From Bacillota bacterium (lineage in GTDB: Bacteria > Bacillota > SHA-98 > UBA4971), in NCBI GenBank assembly GCA_030024085.1, contig JASEJE010000013.1, positions 1 through 33,824 on the forward strand: a DNA stretch of 33,824 bases, written 5' to 3'. The notes beneath the pieces were generated by a model. The model was not told the origin of the DNA and made no database searches. It was given only the letters and a program-made list of their open reading frames with translations. Shown here one piece after another: positions 5,449 to 13,229 of this stretch. The first letter of the stretch is position 1, and the number at the start of each line of letters is the position of its first letter. Both the position numbers and the translations under genes were made by a program.

Positions 5449-7371
5449 ATGGCAGAAACAACTGTTGCTCACGGCAGAAGCATTGTCGAGGTCGAGTCGC
5501 TTTCATACAGGTACCCAAAAGGCAAGACTCCCACCCTTAAAGGTATAACCTATGGCATTGATGCCCCGCGCTTCGTCGCGATCATGGGCCCGACCGGCGC
5601 AGGCAAGACCACGTTCGCCATGACGCTCAACGGGCTTGTCCCGCAGTTCTTCGAGGGCGACGTGTCGGGCCGCGTCTCGGTCATGGGCATGGACACGCAG
5701 AAGTTCCGGATCCAAACGCTGGTTTCCAGGGTCGGCCTGGTGATGCAGGACCCGGAAACCCAGATCTTCGGCATCACGGTCAGGGAGGACGTGGCGTTCG
5801 GCCCAGGGAACATGGGCCTTCCGCCGGTAGAGATCGAAGGCCGGATCCCGGAGTCGCTCCGGGTGGTCCGGCTTGCCGGCTACGAGGGACGGTTCACGAG
5901 CGAGCTATCGGGCGGCGAGAAGCAGAGGCTCGCGATAGCGGGCGTGCTTGCGATGCGCCCGGAGGTGCTCGTGCTGGATGAGCCCACGTCGGAGCTCGAC
6001 CCATTGGGCCGCGACGAGATTTACGCGGCCGTTGACCGGCTGCAGCGCGAACAGAACCTCACCATCCTGGCGGTGGAGCACTCGAGCGAGGACATAGCCG
6101 AGCGGGCCGACGAAATCGTCGTGGTGAACCAGGGCGAGGTGGTATGGCGCGGGCGGCCGCGCGACCTTTTCTGCAACGCGCCTCTGACCATGAGCTTCGG
6201 CATCAGGCCCCCCCAGGTGTGTGAGTTCGGGTGGAGGCTGTATGAGCTGGGGCTTATCGGCCAGCGTGATGTGCCCCTCACGGCCAGCGAGGCAGCCGAC
6301 CTTGTAAGGCGCATCCTGAAAGGGCGGAGCATTCCCCGGGGCGTTTCGCGCACGCTCCATGAGGCAGCTCCCGACGATTTCTCGCCCGTGTCTCCACCGC
6401 CCTGCCAGGCAACGCCGCACGGGACGTCAGGTTACGACGCGTCATCACAGATGCAAGGCGGGCCTGGCCGGTCCGGCACGACCACCTGCGCGCCGGTTGC
6501 GATCAGGGTTGAAGGGCTGGAGCACAGCTACGGCCAGACCACCCAGGCCCTACGCGGCATCGACCTGGAGATACGGCGCGGCGAGTTCGTGGCGCTCGTC
6601 GGCCAGAACGGCGCGGGCAAGACCACGCTGGTCAAGCACTTCAACAACCTCCTCAAGCCTACCAGAGGGCGCGTCGTGATCGACGGCGCCGACACGAGGG
6701 GCGAGACCGTAAGCAGCCTCTCGCGGCGCGTGGGCTACGTCTTCCAGAACCCGGACCACCAGATATTCTGCTCCACGGTTGAGGAGGAAGTAGGCTATGG
6801 CCTGCGCAACCTGGGCCTTACGCCCGAGGCGGCCCGGGAGCGCGTGCGCGAGGTGCTCAGGTTCGTGGGCCTCGAGGCCGTGGCCGACCGCCACCCGTTC
6901 ACGCTCGGCAAGGGAGAGCGGCAGCGCGTCGCCGTGGCATCGGTGCTGGTCATGAAGCCGAACATCCTCGTCATCGACGAGCCCACCACGGGCCAGGACT
7001 GGACGGGCGCCGAGCACATGATGCGCCTGGTCCGGGACCTCCATCGTGCAGGGCATACGATCATCATGATCACGCACGACATGCGCATCGTCGCAGAGTA
7101 TGCGGAGCGGGTCATCCTCATGCACAAGGGGAAGGTCGTGGCCGACGGGACGCCCGCCGAGGTCTTCAGCCAACGCGAGGTGCTGCGCTCGGCCTACCTC
7201 GCTCCGCCGCAGATATCGCTCCTGGCGGACGAACTTGCGGACGTCGGCATGCTTCCGGGAGTAACCACCGTGGACGAGGCCGTGGCACTCGTCGCCGCCG
7301 CGCTGGAGGACGGGTCTCAGGGCGGGACGCCACTGAGCGGGACGCCGCAAGGTGGAGCGCCGCCAGGCTGA
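5449..7371 (+). CDS. ECF transporter ATPase, fused EcfA1-EcfA2 (two ABC domains)
   Basis: A 640-residue cytoplasmic protein made of two ABC ATPase domains, equivalent to the usual separate EcfA1 and EcfA2. Domain 1 (about 15-250) has Walker A GPTGAGKT (47-54), Q-loop QDPETQIF, signature LSGGEKQ (153-159) and Walker B VLVLDEP. Domain 2 (about 350-590) has GQNGAGKT (from 385), a QNPDHQIF Q-loop, and Walker B ILVIDEP. Its signature is LGKGERQ in place of LSGGQ, a deviation also known in some ECF ATPases. A linker of about 50 residues rich in Pro, Ser and Gly joins them. It energises uptake by the S component encoded two genes upstream, together with EcfT downstream. The start has only a weak GGAG about 13 bp upstream. 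Confidence 0.93.
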   Translation: MAETTVAHGRSIVEVESLSYRYPKGKTPTLKGITYGIDAPRFVAIMGPTGAGKTTFAMTLNGLVPQFFEGDVSGRVSVMGMDTQKFRIQTLVSRVGLVMQDPETQIFGITVREDVAFGPGNMGLPPVEIEGRIPESLRVVRLAGYEGRFTSELSGGEKQRLAIAGVLAMRPEVLVLDEPTSELDPLGRDEIYAAVDRLQREQNLTILAVEHSSEDIAERADEIVVVNQGEVVWRGRPRDLFCNAPLTMSFGIRPPQVCEFGWRLYELGLIGQRDVPLTASEAADLVRRILKGRSIPRGVSRTLHEAAPDDFSPVSPPPCQATPHGTSGYDASSQMQGGPGRSGTTTCAPVAIRVEGLEHSYGQTTQALRGIDLEIRRGEFVALVGQNGAGKTTLVKHFNNLLKPTRGRVVIDGADTRGETVSSLSRRVGYVFQNPDHQIFCSTVEEEVGYGLRNLGLTPEAARERVREVLRFVGLEAVADRHPFTLGKGERQRVAVASVLVMKPNILVIDEPTTGQDWTGAEHMMRLVRDLHRAGHTIIMITHDMRIVAEYAERVILMHKGKVVADGTPAEVFSQREVLRSAYLAPPQISLLADELADVGMLPGVTTVDEAVALVAAALEDGSQGGTPLSGTPQGGAPPG

Positions 7372-7651
7372 CCCATACAGGTTTCATTCGTTTGACCCAA
7401 TTCTTTCGGCTTGACCGCTTCGGGTTAGCTTGGCTGACGACATCAATGACGCCTGACCAGATGCGGATCACAAGCTCGCGGGAGTCTTCATGAGTATCAG
7501 AGGCTCCCGGCGCCTACGCTTCGTGACGCGCCGAGACTGGAGCGCCGTCCCCGGAGCGCAGCACCAGCAATCATTGGACGAGCTATAAGTCGACTCGGGT
7601 TCCACAGCGGCACCCAGGTGCAGCAGAAGAATGCATCGCAGGAGGAATCAC
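7372..7651. other. Intergenic gap with a decayed repeat fragment
   Basis: There is no gene here. Around 7533-7575 the bases GAGCGCCGTCCCCGGAGCGC followed by AGCACCAGCAATC resemble the right core arm of the CTAAGT repeat family (GCGCGCCGTCCCCGGAGTGC then AACACCGGCAACC), without a recognisable left arm. I read it as a worn fragment, with modest certainty. The GGAGG at 7641-7645 is the ribosome binding site of the next gene. Confidence 0.4.
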
Positions 7652-8461
7652 ATGTTTCTCGAGTACATCCCCGGCCGATCCATTATCCACCGCCTCGACG
7701 TCCGGTCGAAGGTCGTAGCATTCATCTGCCTCATGGTGGTTCTGTTCCTTTTCAGGAGCCCCGCGTACAACGCCGCCATCGTGCTGGCCGTGGCGACAAT
7801 CGCCGCCGCCGCGCGCCTGCCCGCCCGGAAGTTGTGGGGGGTCCTCGGACCGCTAGTCCCGGTCTTCGTGTTCATCATGGTCATAACCGGATACACGTAC
7901 CCCGCATCCATGTTCACCACAGAGGCGGCGCGGAGGGTTCTCTTCTACTCGTGGCCAGGGCGCCACCTGCCAGTGTCCACGGGTGGCATCCTTTACGGGC
8001 TCACCTTGCTTCTCCGGATCCTCACCATGGTGGTGGCGTCGTCGGTCCTCACGCTCACGACGCCCCTGGACGACTTCCTCCAGCTTCTGCGGGCCATGCG
8101 TGTCCCGTACGAGATGTCGTTCATCATCACAACGGGGATTCGGTTCGTGCCCACGATGGAAAGGAAGGCTGCGATGGTCCTGGACGCGCAGAGGGCACGC
8201 GGCACCATGGTCGAGACCGGCGGCATGATACAGCGCATCAAGGCGTACGTCCCAGTCATGGTCCCGATGATCGTTGACTCCATCAGGATGTCCGAGAACC
8301 TCGCGTGCGCCATGCTCAACCGGGGCTACGGCGCAACCCGAAACTGGACGACCCTCCGGAAGATGGCCATGCGCCCGCGCGACTACCTTGTGCTTGCGGC
8401 TTGCGCCGCTCTCACCGTCGCGGCCGTCGCGGCCGCACGTTGCGGTTACGGAGCGCTCTGA
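7652..8461 (+). CDS. ecfT: ECF transporter transmembrane component EcfT
   Basis: The protein has 269 residues and several hydrophobic helices (about 22-55, 62-82, 112-135, 150-168, and one at the C-terminus). It shows the family landmarks: N-terminal YIPGRSIIHRLDVRSK, the first coupling motif DAQRARG (Arg-Gly at 183-184), and the second motif NRGYG (224-225). These Ala/Arg-Gly motifs in the cytoplasmic coupling helices bind the grooves of the EcfA ATPases. I chose ATG 7652 rather than the upstream in-frame ATG 7631 because GGAGG at 7641-7645 is 6 bp before it and the protein then starts like other EcfT proteins. With the fused ATPase and the S component it forms a dedicated (group I) ECF importer. 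Confidence 0.93.
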   Translation: MFLEYIPGRSIIHRLDVRSKVVAFICLMVVLFLFRSPAYNAAIVLAVATIAAAARLPARKLWGVLGPLVPVFVFIMVITGYTYPASMFTTEAARRVLFYSWPGRHLPVSTGGILYGLTLLLRILTMVVASSVLTLTTPLDDFLQLLRAMRVPYEMSFIITTGIRFVPTMERKAAMVLDAQRARGTMVETGGMIQRIKAYVPVMVPMIVDSIRMSENLACAMLNRGYGATRNWTTLRKMAMRPRDYLVLAACAALTVAAVAAARCGYGAL

Positions 8462-8492
8462 TCTCAGCATCACTTCACGGGAGGTTCCTTCA

Positions 8493-9500
8493 ATGAACGA
8501 CACGCTATTCGAACGTGCATACGGATGTCTCATGGGAGTTGCTGTCGGCGACGCGATGGGAATGCCTTCGTCGCTCATGACGCCGGACGAGATCCGCCGC
8601 CAGATAGGCCGCATAGACAGGTTCCTGCCTGCCCCGCCCGGACATTTCATCCATGACGGCCTGCCGGCTGGGAGCACGACCGACGATACCGCGCAGACCC
8701 TTGCGGTGGCTCGCGCGATCATCGGCGACCGAGGCAGAGTAGTGCCCGAGAGCGTAGCGCGGGAGATTCTGGCCTGGGTCGAGTCCATAGGAGCCCTCGA
8801 CGAAGGGGCGCTCGTGCTCGGGCCCAGCTCGCGGACGGCCCTGAGGCTCCTGCGCGACGGCGTTCCCCCTGCCGAGGCAGGCAAGTCCGGGGAGACCAAC
8901 GGCGCGCCCATGCGGATTAGCCCAGTCGGCATCATCCATCCGGGTGACCTCCACAATGCGGTAGCCGACACCGAACTCTGTTGTCTGCCGACCCACGGCA
9001 CGAGCATCGCCATCTCCGGCGCCGCCGCGGTGAGCTGCGCCATCGCGTCTGCCATGGGCGGGGAGACGTCCCTCGAAGAGGTGATACGCGCGGCAATGCG
9101 GGGAGCCGACCTCGGGGCGACCCGCGGACGGGTGGTGGCTGCGCCGTCCATCGCGAGGAGGATCGAGTGGGCCGCGGACCTTGCTCTTTCGGCCCGCAAC
9201 GAGTCGCGCGCGTGCCAGGACCTGTACGAGCTTGTGGGGACCACCGTCGCCACTTCGGAGACCGTGCCCGCGGCCCTCGCCCTCTTCGCTCTTGCCGGGG
9301 GCGACCCGATGAAGACGGCAGTCCTCGCCGCGAACACCGGCGGCGACTGCGACACCGTGGGCGCCATCGCAGGCTCGGTGGCAGGCGCCTTCACAGGAAT
9401 CGCCGCCTTCCCCGGCGATGCCATCGAGACCATCGAGCGCGTCAACAGGCTCGATCTGCGCGCCGTGGCCGTGGCGCTCGTGGAAACCGTCAAGCGCTGA
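8493..9500 (+). CDS. ADP-ribosylglycohydrolase (DraG) family hydrolase
   Basis: A 335-residue cytoplasmic enzyme of the DraG/ARH fold, which binds two magnesium ions and cleaves alpha-N- or O-glycosidic bonds of ribosides. Visible motifs are GDAMGMP (19-25), TTDDT (62-66, metal ligands), PTHGT, and the C-terminal TGGDCDT (about 282-288, metal ligands). The GGGAGG site at 8479-8484 supports ATG 8493; the longer open frame upstream overlaps ecfT and is not needed. It ends the ECF operon, 31 bp after ecfT, which suggests it acts on the imported nucleoside or a derivative. Since alpha-ribazole also has an alpha-N-glycosidic bond, hydrolysis of it or a related nucleoside is an attractive but untested idea. 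Removal of ADP-ribose from protein is the alternative. Confidence 0.9.
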   Translation: MNDTLFERAYGCLMGVAVGDAMGMPSSLMTPDEIRRQIGRIDRFLPAPPGHFIHDGLPAGSTTDDTAQTLAVARAIIGDRGRVVPESVAREILAWVESIGALDEGALVLGPSSRTALRLLRDGVPPAEAGKSGETNGAPMRISPVGIIHPGDLHNAVADTELCCLPTHGTSIAISGAAAVSCAIASAMGGETSLEEVIRAAMRGADLGATRGRVVAAPSIARRIEWAADLALSARNESRACQDLYELVGTTVATSETVPAALALFALAGGDPMKTAVLAANTGGDCDTVGAIAGSVAGAFTGIAAFPGDAIETIERVNRLDLRAVAVALVETVKR

Positions 9501-9565
9501 CACCGCCCAGATCCGCTGACGTTGACGCCGACCCTACGCGCCTCTGCCCTTTCTTGACACACGCT

Positions 9566-9594
9566 GCGACGGCCTGGCTCCGCGAGGCCGTCGC
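9566..9594 (+). terminator. Strong hairpin after the ECF/ADP-ribosylglycohydrolase operon
   Basis: GCGACGGCCT (9566-9575) pairs perfectly with AGGCCGTCGC (9585-9594) around a 9-base loop, 66 bp after the stop codon. No T-tract follows, so it is either a Rho-assisted or bidirectional end or an mRNA-stabilising stem. Confidence 0.45.
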
Positions 9595-9629
9595 GGCGTG
9601 CCATCACGGCCATCGATGGTTGCCGCCGG

Positions 9630-9820
9630 TCATGGGGCCAGGGTCTCTTCTGCCAGTGCCTTCACAAAGCCTATGAACCTGCTGAGCGCCTCCTGAAAGT
9701 CGTCATTGACTTCGGCAAGCCGCGATAGGAAAGGCACAAGCTTGTTCCAGTCCAGGTTGAGCTCGTACACGTTCCTGAACATGTGCCGAAATCTGATGAA
9801 CAGGCAGCAGCCTCTCGTAC
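9630..9820 (-). pseudogene. C-terminal remnant of a HepT-like toxin / nucleotidyltransferase-partner protein
   Basis: Reading the minus strand, an open frame ending at 9630 encodes FIRFRHMFRNVYELNLDW followed by about 40 more helical residues (KLVPFLSRLAEVNDDF, then a stretch ending ETLAP). The RFRH-x6-Y-x4-LDW pattern is typical of the C-terminal half of HepT/MNT-type proteins, whose RX4HXY motif is the toxin active site and which pair with a nucleotidyltransferase antitoxin. Here the motif reads R-F-R-H-M-F-R-N-V-Y, so the expected His is Asn. The N-terminal half and the partner are absent. Coding similarity stops where the 30.5-bp array element begins (about 9820), so insertion or deletion there probably broke the gene. 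An ATG at 9782 would give only a 50-residue peptide. Confidence 0.6.
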
Positions 9821-10113
9821 TACGAAGCGGGACGGGTGACGCGCATCACGGGTTCTTCCTCAACCGTTCCGCACGTCATCGTTGAGGGCTATCCGGTGAT
9901 GTACATCACTGGTGCGTGCCTTATCGATTCCCTGTATCACGCGTCCAAGAGCAAGGATGATGCACATCACGCGTCAAGCTCTTCCCGTTCCGTACATCAC
10001 GGGTCCCTCGGGGAGGTGCACGCCTGGGTGTCCCCGAGACCGGAAGTCGCGCTGCCGAACAAGCCCGCCAGGCCCATGAGGCTGGATGTCATTTCGTATC
10101 TGACAGAGTAGCA
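9820..10113. mobile_element. Second, left-truncated copy of the 30.5-bp periodic element
   Basis: The sequence matches positions about 1890-2178 of the first element in order. Core words start at 9843, 9873, 9903, 9934, 9964 and 9994 (steps 30, 30, 31, 30, 30; the 9934 copy reads GTATCA). The same tail of about 115 bp follows and ends ATCTGACAGAGTAGCA. The left inverted end is missing. The right end abuts the stop codon (10114-10116) of the minus-strand UroD-like gene. Confidence 0.65.
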
Positions 10114-11220
10114 CTAGGCCTGCGCCTGCGACCACCGGGCTCCTTCGTCCATCATTATGAGGTAATTCCGCAGCGGGACGTAGTTTGCCACGGAGTTGCC
10201 GGAGCCGAGCGCATACCGCCGCGGCATGCAGCGGTCGAGGATGTCCCTGACGTACGCGCGAAGCTCGTTCTCCTCAAGCCGGCACAGCTTGTCCACGTCG
10301 ACCCCGCCCAGCGCGGCGACGCGATCCCCGTACGCCTCCTTGAACTCGGTCACAGGGATTATCTCGTCCTGGAAGGAGTGGATGGCGTCGATCTTCACGT
10401 CGTCTATCAGGGTGTCCATGATCTCGCGGAGGTTCCCGCACGAGTGCAACCAGTACATCAGGCCGTGTGCATGGGCCAGCTCTGCGTAGCGCTTGTGCCA
10501 CGGAAGCACATGCTTCGCCAGGTGGCACGGTGATAGGAACGTGGACGTTTTAAACCCCAGGTCGTCGCCCTGGAAGAAGCCACCCACGTTGTCCAGGGTG
10601 ACGATGTTCCGATAGAAGCCGCACATGGTCTCGCCCACCCTGTTGAACACGGCCTCCACAAGCTCAGGGTTCTCAAACAGCATGATGCTCATGCCCTCGA
10701 ACCCGAGCAGGTGCTCTGACACGACCTCGAACACCCCGCTCGAGGGGCAAACCATCATCCTCATGCCAGGCGGGAGGTTTCGCGCGACGAACTCGTACCT
10801 CGAATAGTCGACATCCTCCGGCCTCGGCCACGGGTATCGCTCGTAGTCCCCCCAGGATGCGATGAGGCCCCCACGCTCGTCCACCCACGACCTCTTGCCC
10901 CGCGAAAGGTCGGCGGTGTCCTCCGCCACCTTCTCGGCGCGCGCGAACTCGATGGCACCGGAGATCCATATGTAATCGTAGCCCATCCTGTGCCAGAACT
11001 TGATGAGCTGCCGGTAGTAGGTCTCCGGATCCTGGTCGAGGCTCGCCGCCGCCGGCTCCCCAAGGACGTCCTCGAGCACGCGTCTTACCATCTCCGGGTC
11101 GGCGTAAAGCTCGGCAAAGTGGACTCTCACGGCAGCCTTATGTCCCAGGATCACCTGCCGCAACTCATCGAAGTTCGGCTCGGGCTTTGCAAGAGGGACC
11201 CTGAGGCCGTTCGTCGTCAT
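10114..11220 (-). CDS. Uroporphyrinogen decarboxylase-like (UroD/MtaA superfamily) protein
   Basis: A 368-residue TIM-barrel protein of the UroD superfamily. This family includes uroporphyrinogen decarboxylase and zinc-dependent corrinoid or CoM methyltransferases. The segment YWLHSCGNLREIMDTLID (about residues 255-272) has the H-x-C arrangement that binds zinc in the methyltransferase branch, and SFQDEI plus LGGVDVDKL follow as in that family. GMRMMVCPSSGVFE is a typical barrel strand. It is far from the heme-type UroD signature, so I do not call it hemE. GGAGGGG lies 8 bp before ATG 11220. It follows xylulokinase by 45 bp on the same strand, so it sits at the tail of the sugar operon. Many sugar clusters carry such a UroD-like gene whose reaction is not established. 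Confidence 0.85.
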   Translation of the reverse strand: MTTNGLRVPLAKPEPNFDELRQVILGHKAAVRVHFAELYADPEMVRRVLEDVLGEPAAASLDQDPETYYRQLIKFWHRMGYDYIWISGAIEFARAEKVAEDTADLSRGKRSWVDERGGLIASWGDYERYPWPRPEDVDYSRYEFVARNLPPGMRMMVCPSSGVFEVVSEHLLGFEGMSIMLFENPELVEAVFNRVGETMCGFYRNIVTLDNVGGFFQGDDLGFKTSTFLSPCHLAKHVLPWHKRYAELAHAHGLMYWLHSCGNLREIMDTLIDDVKIDAIHSFQDEIIPVTEFKEAYGDRVAALGGVDVDKLCRLEENELRAYVRDILDRCMPRRYALGSGNSVANYVPLRNYLIMMDEGARWSQAQA

Positions 11221-11265
11221 GGCCGATCCCCTCCTCGCTAATGCTTCGCTGCTAATGCCTCGCTA

Positions 11266-12816
11266 CTAGTGCTCTCGGCTGCGCCGGGACACGATCTCGG
11301 CTGCTCGATCGAACTCGGGCTTGAGACGCGGATAGAGATCCCGATACAGGCCGTAATACTCCTCGTACAGGCCCACGCCGGACAGCTCTGGCTCAGTTAC
11401 GCCGGCGGGCTTGATGGTTCTCTCGCATGCCTCCGGCACGCTTCTATAGACCCCTGCCCCCACTCCCGCCAGGAGCGCGGCGCCGTAAGCTGGTCCCTCG
11501 GTAACCTCGAGGGTGACGAGGGGGGATCCGAACACGTCTGCGATGATCTGCCTCCACAGCGTGCTTCTTGCTCCGCCGCCGGAGACCCGCAGCTCCCCAA
11601 TGGAAACGCCGAGCGCCTTAACAAGCTCGAGGCAGTCTCGCAAGCTGAAGGCCACGCCCTCCATGACCGCCCGGGCCATGTGGGCCTTTGTGTGGCGCAG
11701 AGAAAGCCCGAAGAACACGCCGCGGGCGTTGGGGTCCGGATACGGCGTCCTCTCGCCGGCCACGTACGGCAGGAACACCAGGCCCTCACACCCGGGTTCG
11801 GCGTGCGCGGCCTCGGCCGTGATGATCTCATACGGGTCCGTTCCGGCGCATCTCGCCACCGCCACCTCGGCCTCGCACAGCGCATCGCGGAACCAGCGCA
11901 TCGAGCCACCCGCCCCCAGCGTGACTCCCATGGCGTGCCACTTGCCGGGCACGGCGTGGCAGAACGTGTGAAGCCGCCCCTCGGCGTCAAGCGCAGGTTC
12001 GTCCATATACGCAAATACGACGCCGCTCGTGCCCACTGTCACGGATATCGCTCCCGGCTTCACGATGCCGCTGCCCACGGCCCCCGCTGCCTGGTCGCCG
12101 CCGCCTCCGACCACGGGCGTCCCCTCCGCAAGGCCGGTCTCGCGCGCCGCCGCCTCCGTAACCCGCCCGGTCACCTCCGGGGATTCGTAACATCTGGGGA
12201 GCCAGTCCTCACTAACCCCGAGCGCGCCGAGGACGTCATGCGACCACCTGCGGTCCTCGACATCGAAGAGGAGGGTGCCTGAGGCGTCTGAAACCTCCGT
12301 CGCGTACTCACCCGTGAGCATGAACCTTATGTAGTCCTTGGGGAGCAGGACCTTGCGGATCTTCTTGTATACGTCCGGCTCGTGATCCCTGACCCAGACG
12401 ATCTTCGGCGCCGTGAAGCCGGTCAAGGCAGGGTTGCACGTAAGCTCGCGAAGGCGCTCCGCGCCGCCGACGGCCCCGATGATCCAGCGGCACTCGTCCA
12501 TAGTCCGCTGGTCGCACCAGAGGATGGCCGGCCGGAGGACCTGGTCCTTCTCGTCGAGCAGCACGAGCCCGTGCATCTGGCCAGTGAGCCCCACGCACCC
12601 GATATCGGCCGGCTCCACACCCCCGCGCTCGCACGCCCGCCGTATGGCGCCGACGGCGGCGGCCCACCAGTCCGCCGGGTCCTGTTCCGCCCAGTTAGGG
12701 CGCGGGGTGTGAAGCGGGTAGACCTCGGTTGCGGATGCGACGATGCCCCCGTCTTCGTCCATAACGATGACCTTGGTGCCTGAAGTCCCTATGTCGATAC
12801 CCAGGAGTAAAGGCAA
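11266..12816 (-). CDS. xylB: Xylulokinase
   Basis: A 516-residue FGGY sugar kinase of normal length that phosphorylates D-xylulose with ATP to give xylulose 5-phosphate for the pentose phosphate pathway. Visible features are the N-terminal phosphate loop IDIGTSGTKV, the xylulokinase-typical GLTGQMHGLVLLD followed by ILWCDQRT (substrate contacts), GGGGDQAAGAVGSG with the catalytic Asp, and the C-terminal SGGGARSTLWRQIIADV adenosine motif. I chose TTG 12816 because AGGAGG lies 8 bp upstream and the protein then begins PLLLGIDIG as usual; an ATG 36 codons earlier would add an Arg-rich leader. It follows the binding-protein gene with a gap of about 400 bp that contains a hairpin and a repeat. Confidence 0.95.
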   Translation of the reverse strand: MPLLLGIDIGTSGTKVIVMDEDGGIVASATEVYPLHTPRPNWAEQDPADWWAAAVGAIRRACERGGVEPADIGCVGLTGQMHGLVLLDEKDQVLRPAILWCDQRTMDECRWIIGAVGGAERLRELTCNPALTGFTAPKIVWVRDHEPDVYKKIRKVLLPKDYIRFMLTGEYATEVSDASGTLLFDVEDRRWSHDVLGALGVSEDWLPRCYESPEVTGRVTEAAARETGLAEGTPVVGGGGDQAAGAVGSGIVKPGAISVTVGTSGVVFAYMDEPALDAEGRLHTFCHAVPGKWHAMGVTLGAGGSMRWFRDALCEAEVAVARCAGTDPYEIITAEAAHAEPGCEGLVFLPYVAGERTPYPDPNARGVFFGLSLRHTKAHMARAVMEGVAFSLRDCLELVKALGVSIGELRVSGGGARSTLWRQIIADVFGSPLVTLEVTEGPAYGAALLAGVGAGVYRSVPEACERTIKPAGVTEPELSGVGLYEEYYGLYRDLYPRLKPEFDRAAEIVSRRSREH

Positions 12817-12854
12817 GGCGGACACCTCCTGCTCGTCTGCGGCGAAGCTTCGTC

Positions 12855-12887
12855 GGGCTGGCCTCCATATTCCGGATGGGCCAGCCC
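12855..12887 (-). promoter_or_regulatory. Hairpin in the leader of xylB
   Basis: GGGCTGGCC (12855-12863) pairs with GGCCAGCCC (12879-12887) around a 15-base loop, about 40 bp upstream of the xylB start on the minus strand. There is no T-tract. It could stabilise the upstream transporter mRNA, with lower expression of xylB downstream. Confidence 0.4.
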
Positions 12888-13009
12888 GGCGCGGGGCGGG
12901 ACGGGCTGACATCCCGCGTCCCATCAGTCGGCCTTCCTGGCGGCCTTGAGCGCCCGGGGCCTGGCGGTCCGGGCCCCGGGTATCGGAGTTCGCACGTCAC
13001 GCCGCTCGG

Positions 13010-13229
13010 CTAAGTAGACCGCCACAAACTCGCGCTGCTCTTGAGCCCGCAAGCCCTGGCCAGGGTTGCCGGTTCGTCCTCCCGGGACGGCGCGTGCGGT
13101 GAGGTGCGTTCGAATCTCGCGCTCAAGGCTAGCCAGATCCCAGGCACCCCGCCCTGGCAAGCACCGGCGACCCCAACACCGTCAGGCGAAGTGGCGCAAG
13201 CTCATGGCGCCATACCGCCCCACACCTAG
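13010..13229 (-). repeat. CTAAGT-family repeat, 220-bp inverted copy overlapping a stop codon
   Basis: Read on the minus strand it starts CTAGGTGTGG, has ATGGCGCCAT, then a core with GTCGCCGGTGCTTGC and ACCGGCAACCC, and ends GTGGCGGTCTACTTAG. It is therefore the same family as 14395-14605, more diverged. Its first bases supply the TAG stop codon (13226-13228) of the sugar-binding protein gene. Confidence 0.75.

Noticed and set aside
7853-9613. A 586-codon minus-strand frame
   Set aside because: It is antisense to ecfT and the ADP-ribosylglycohydrolase gene, both of which have full family motifs.
10114-11220. Heme-pathway uroporphyrinogen decarboxylase (hemE)
   Set aside because: The sequence carries the methyltransferase-type H-x-C site, not the HemE signature, and no heme genes are near.
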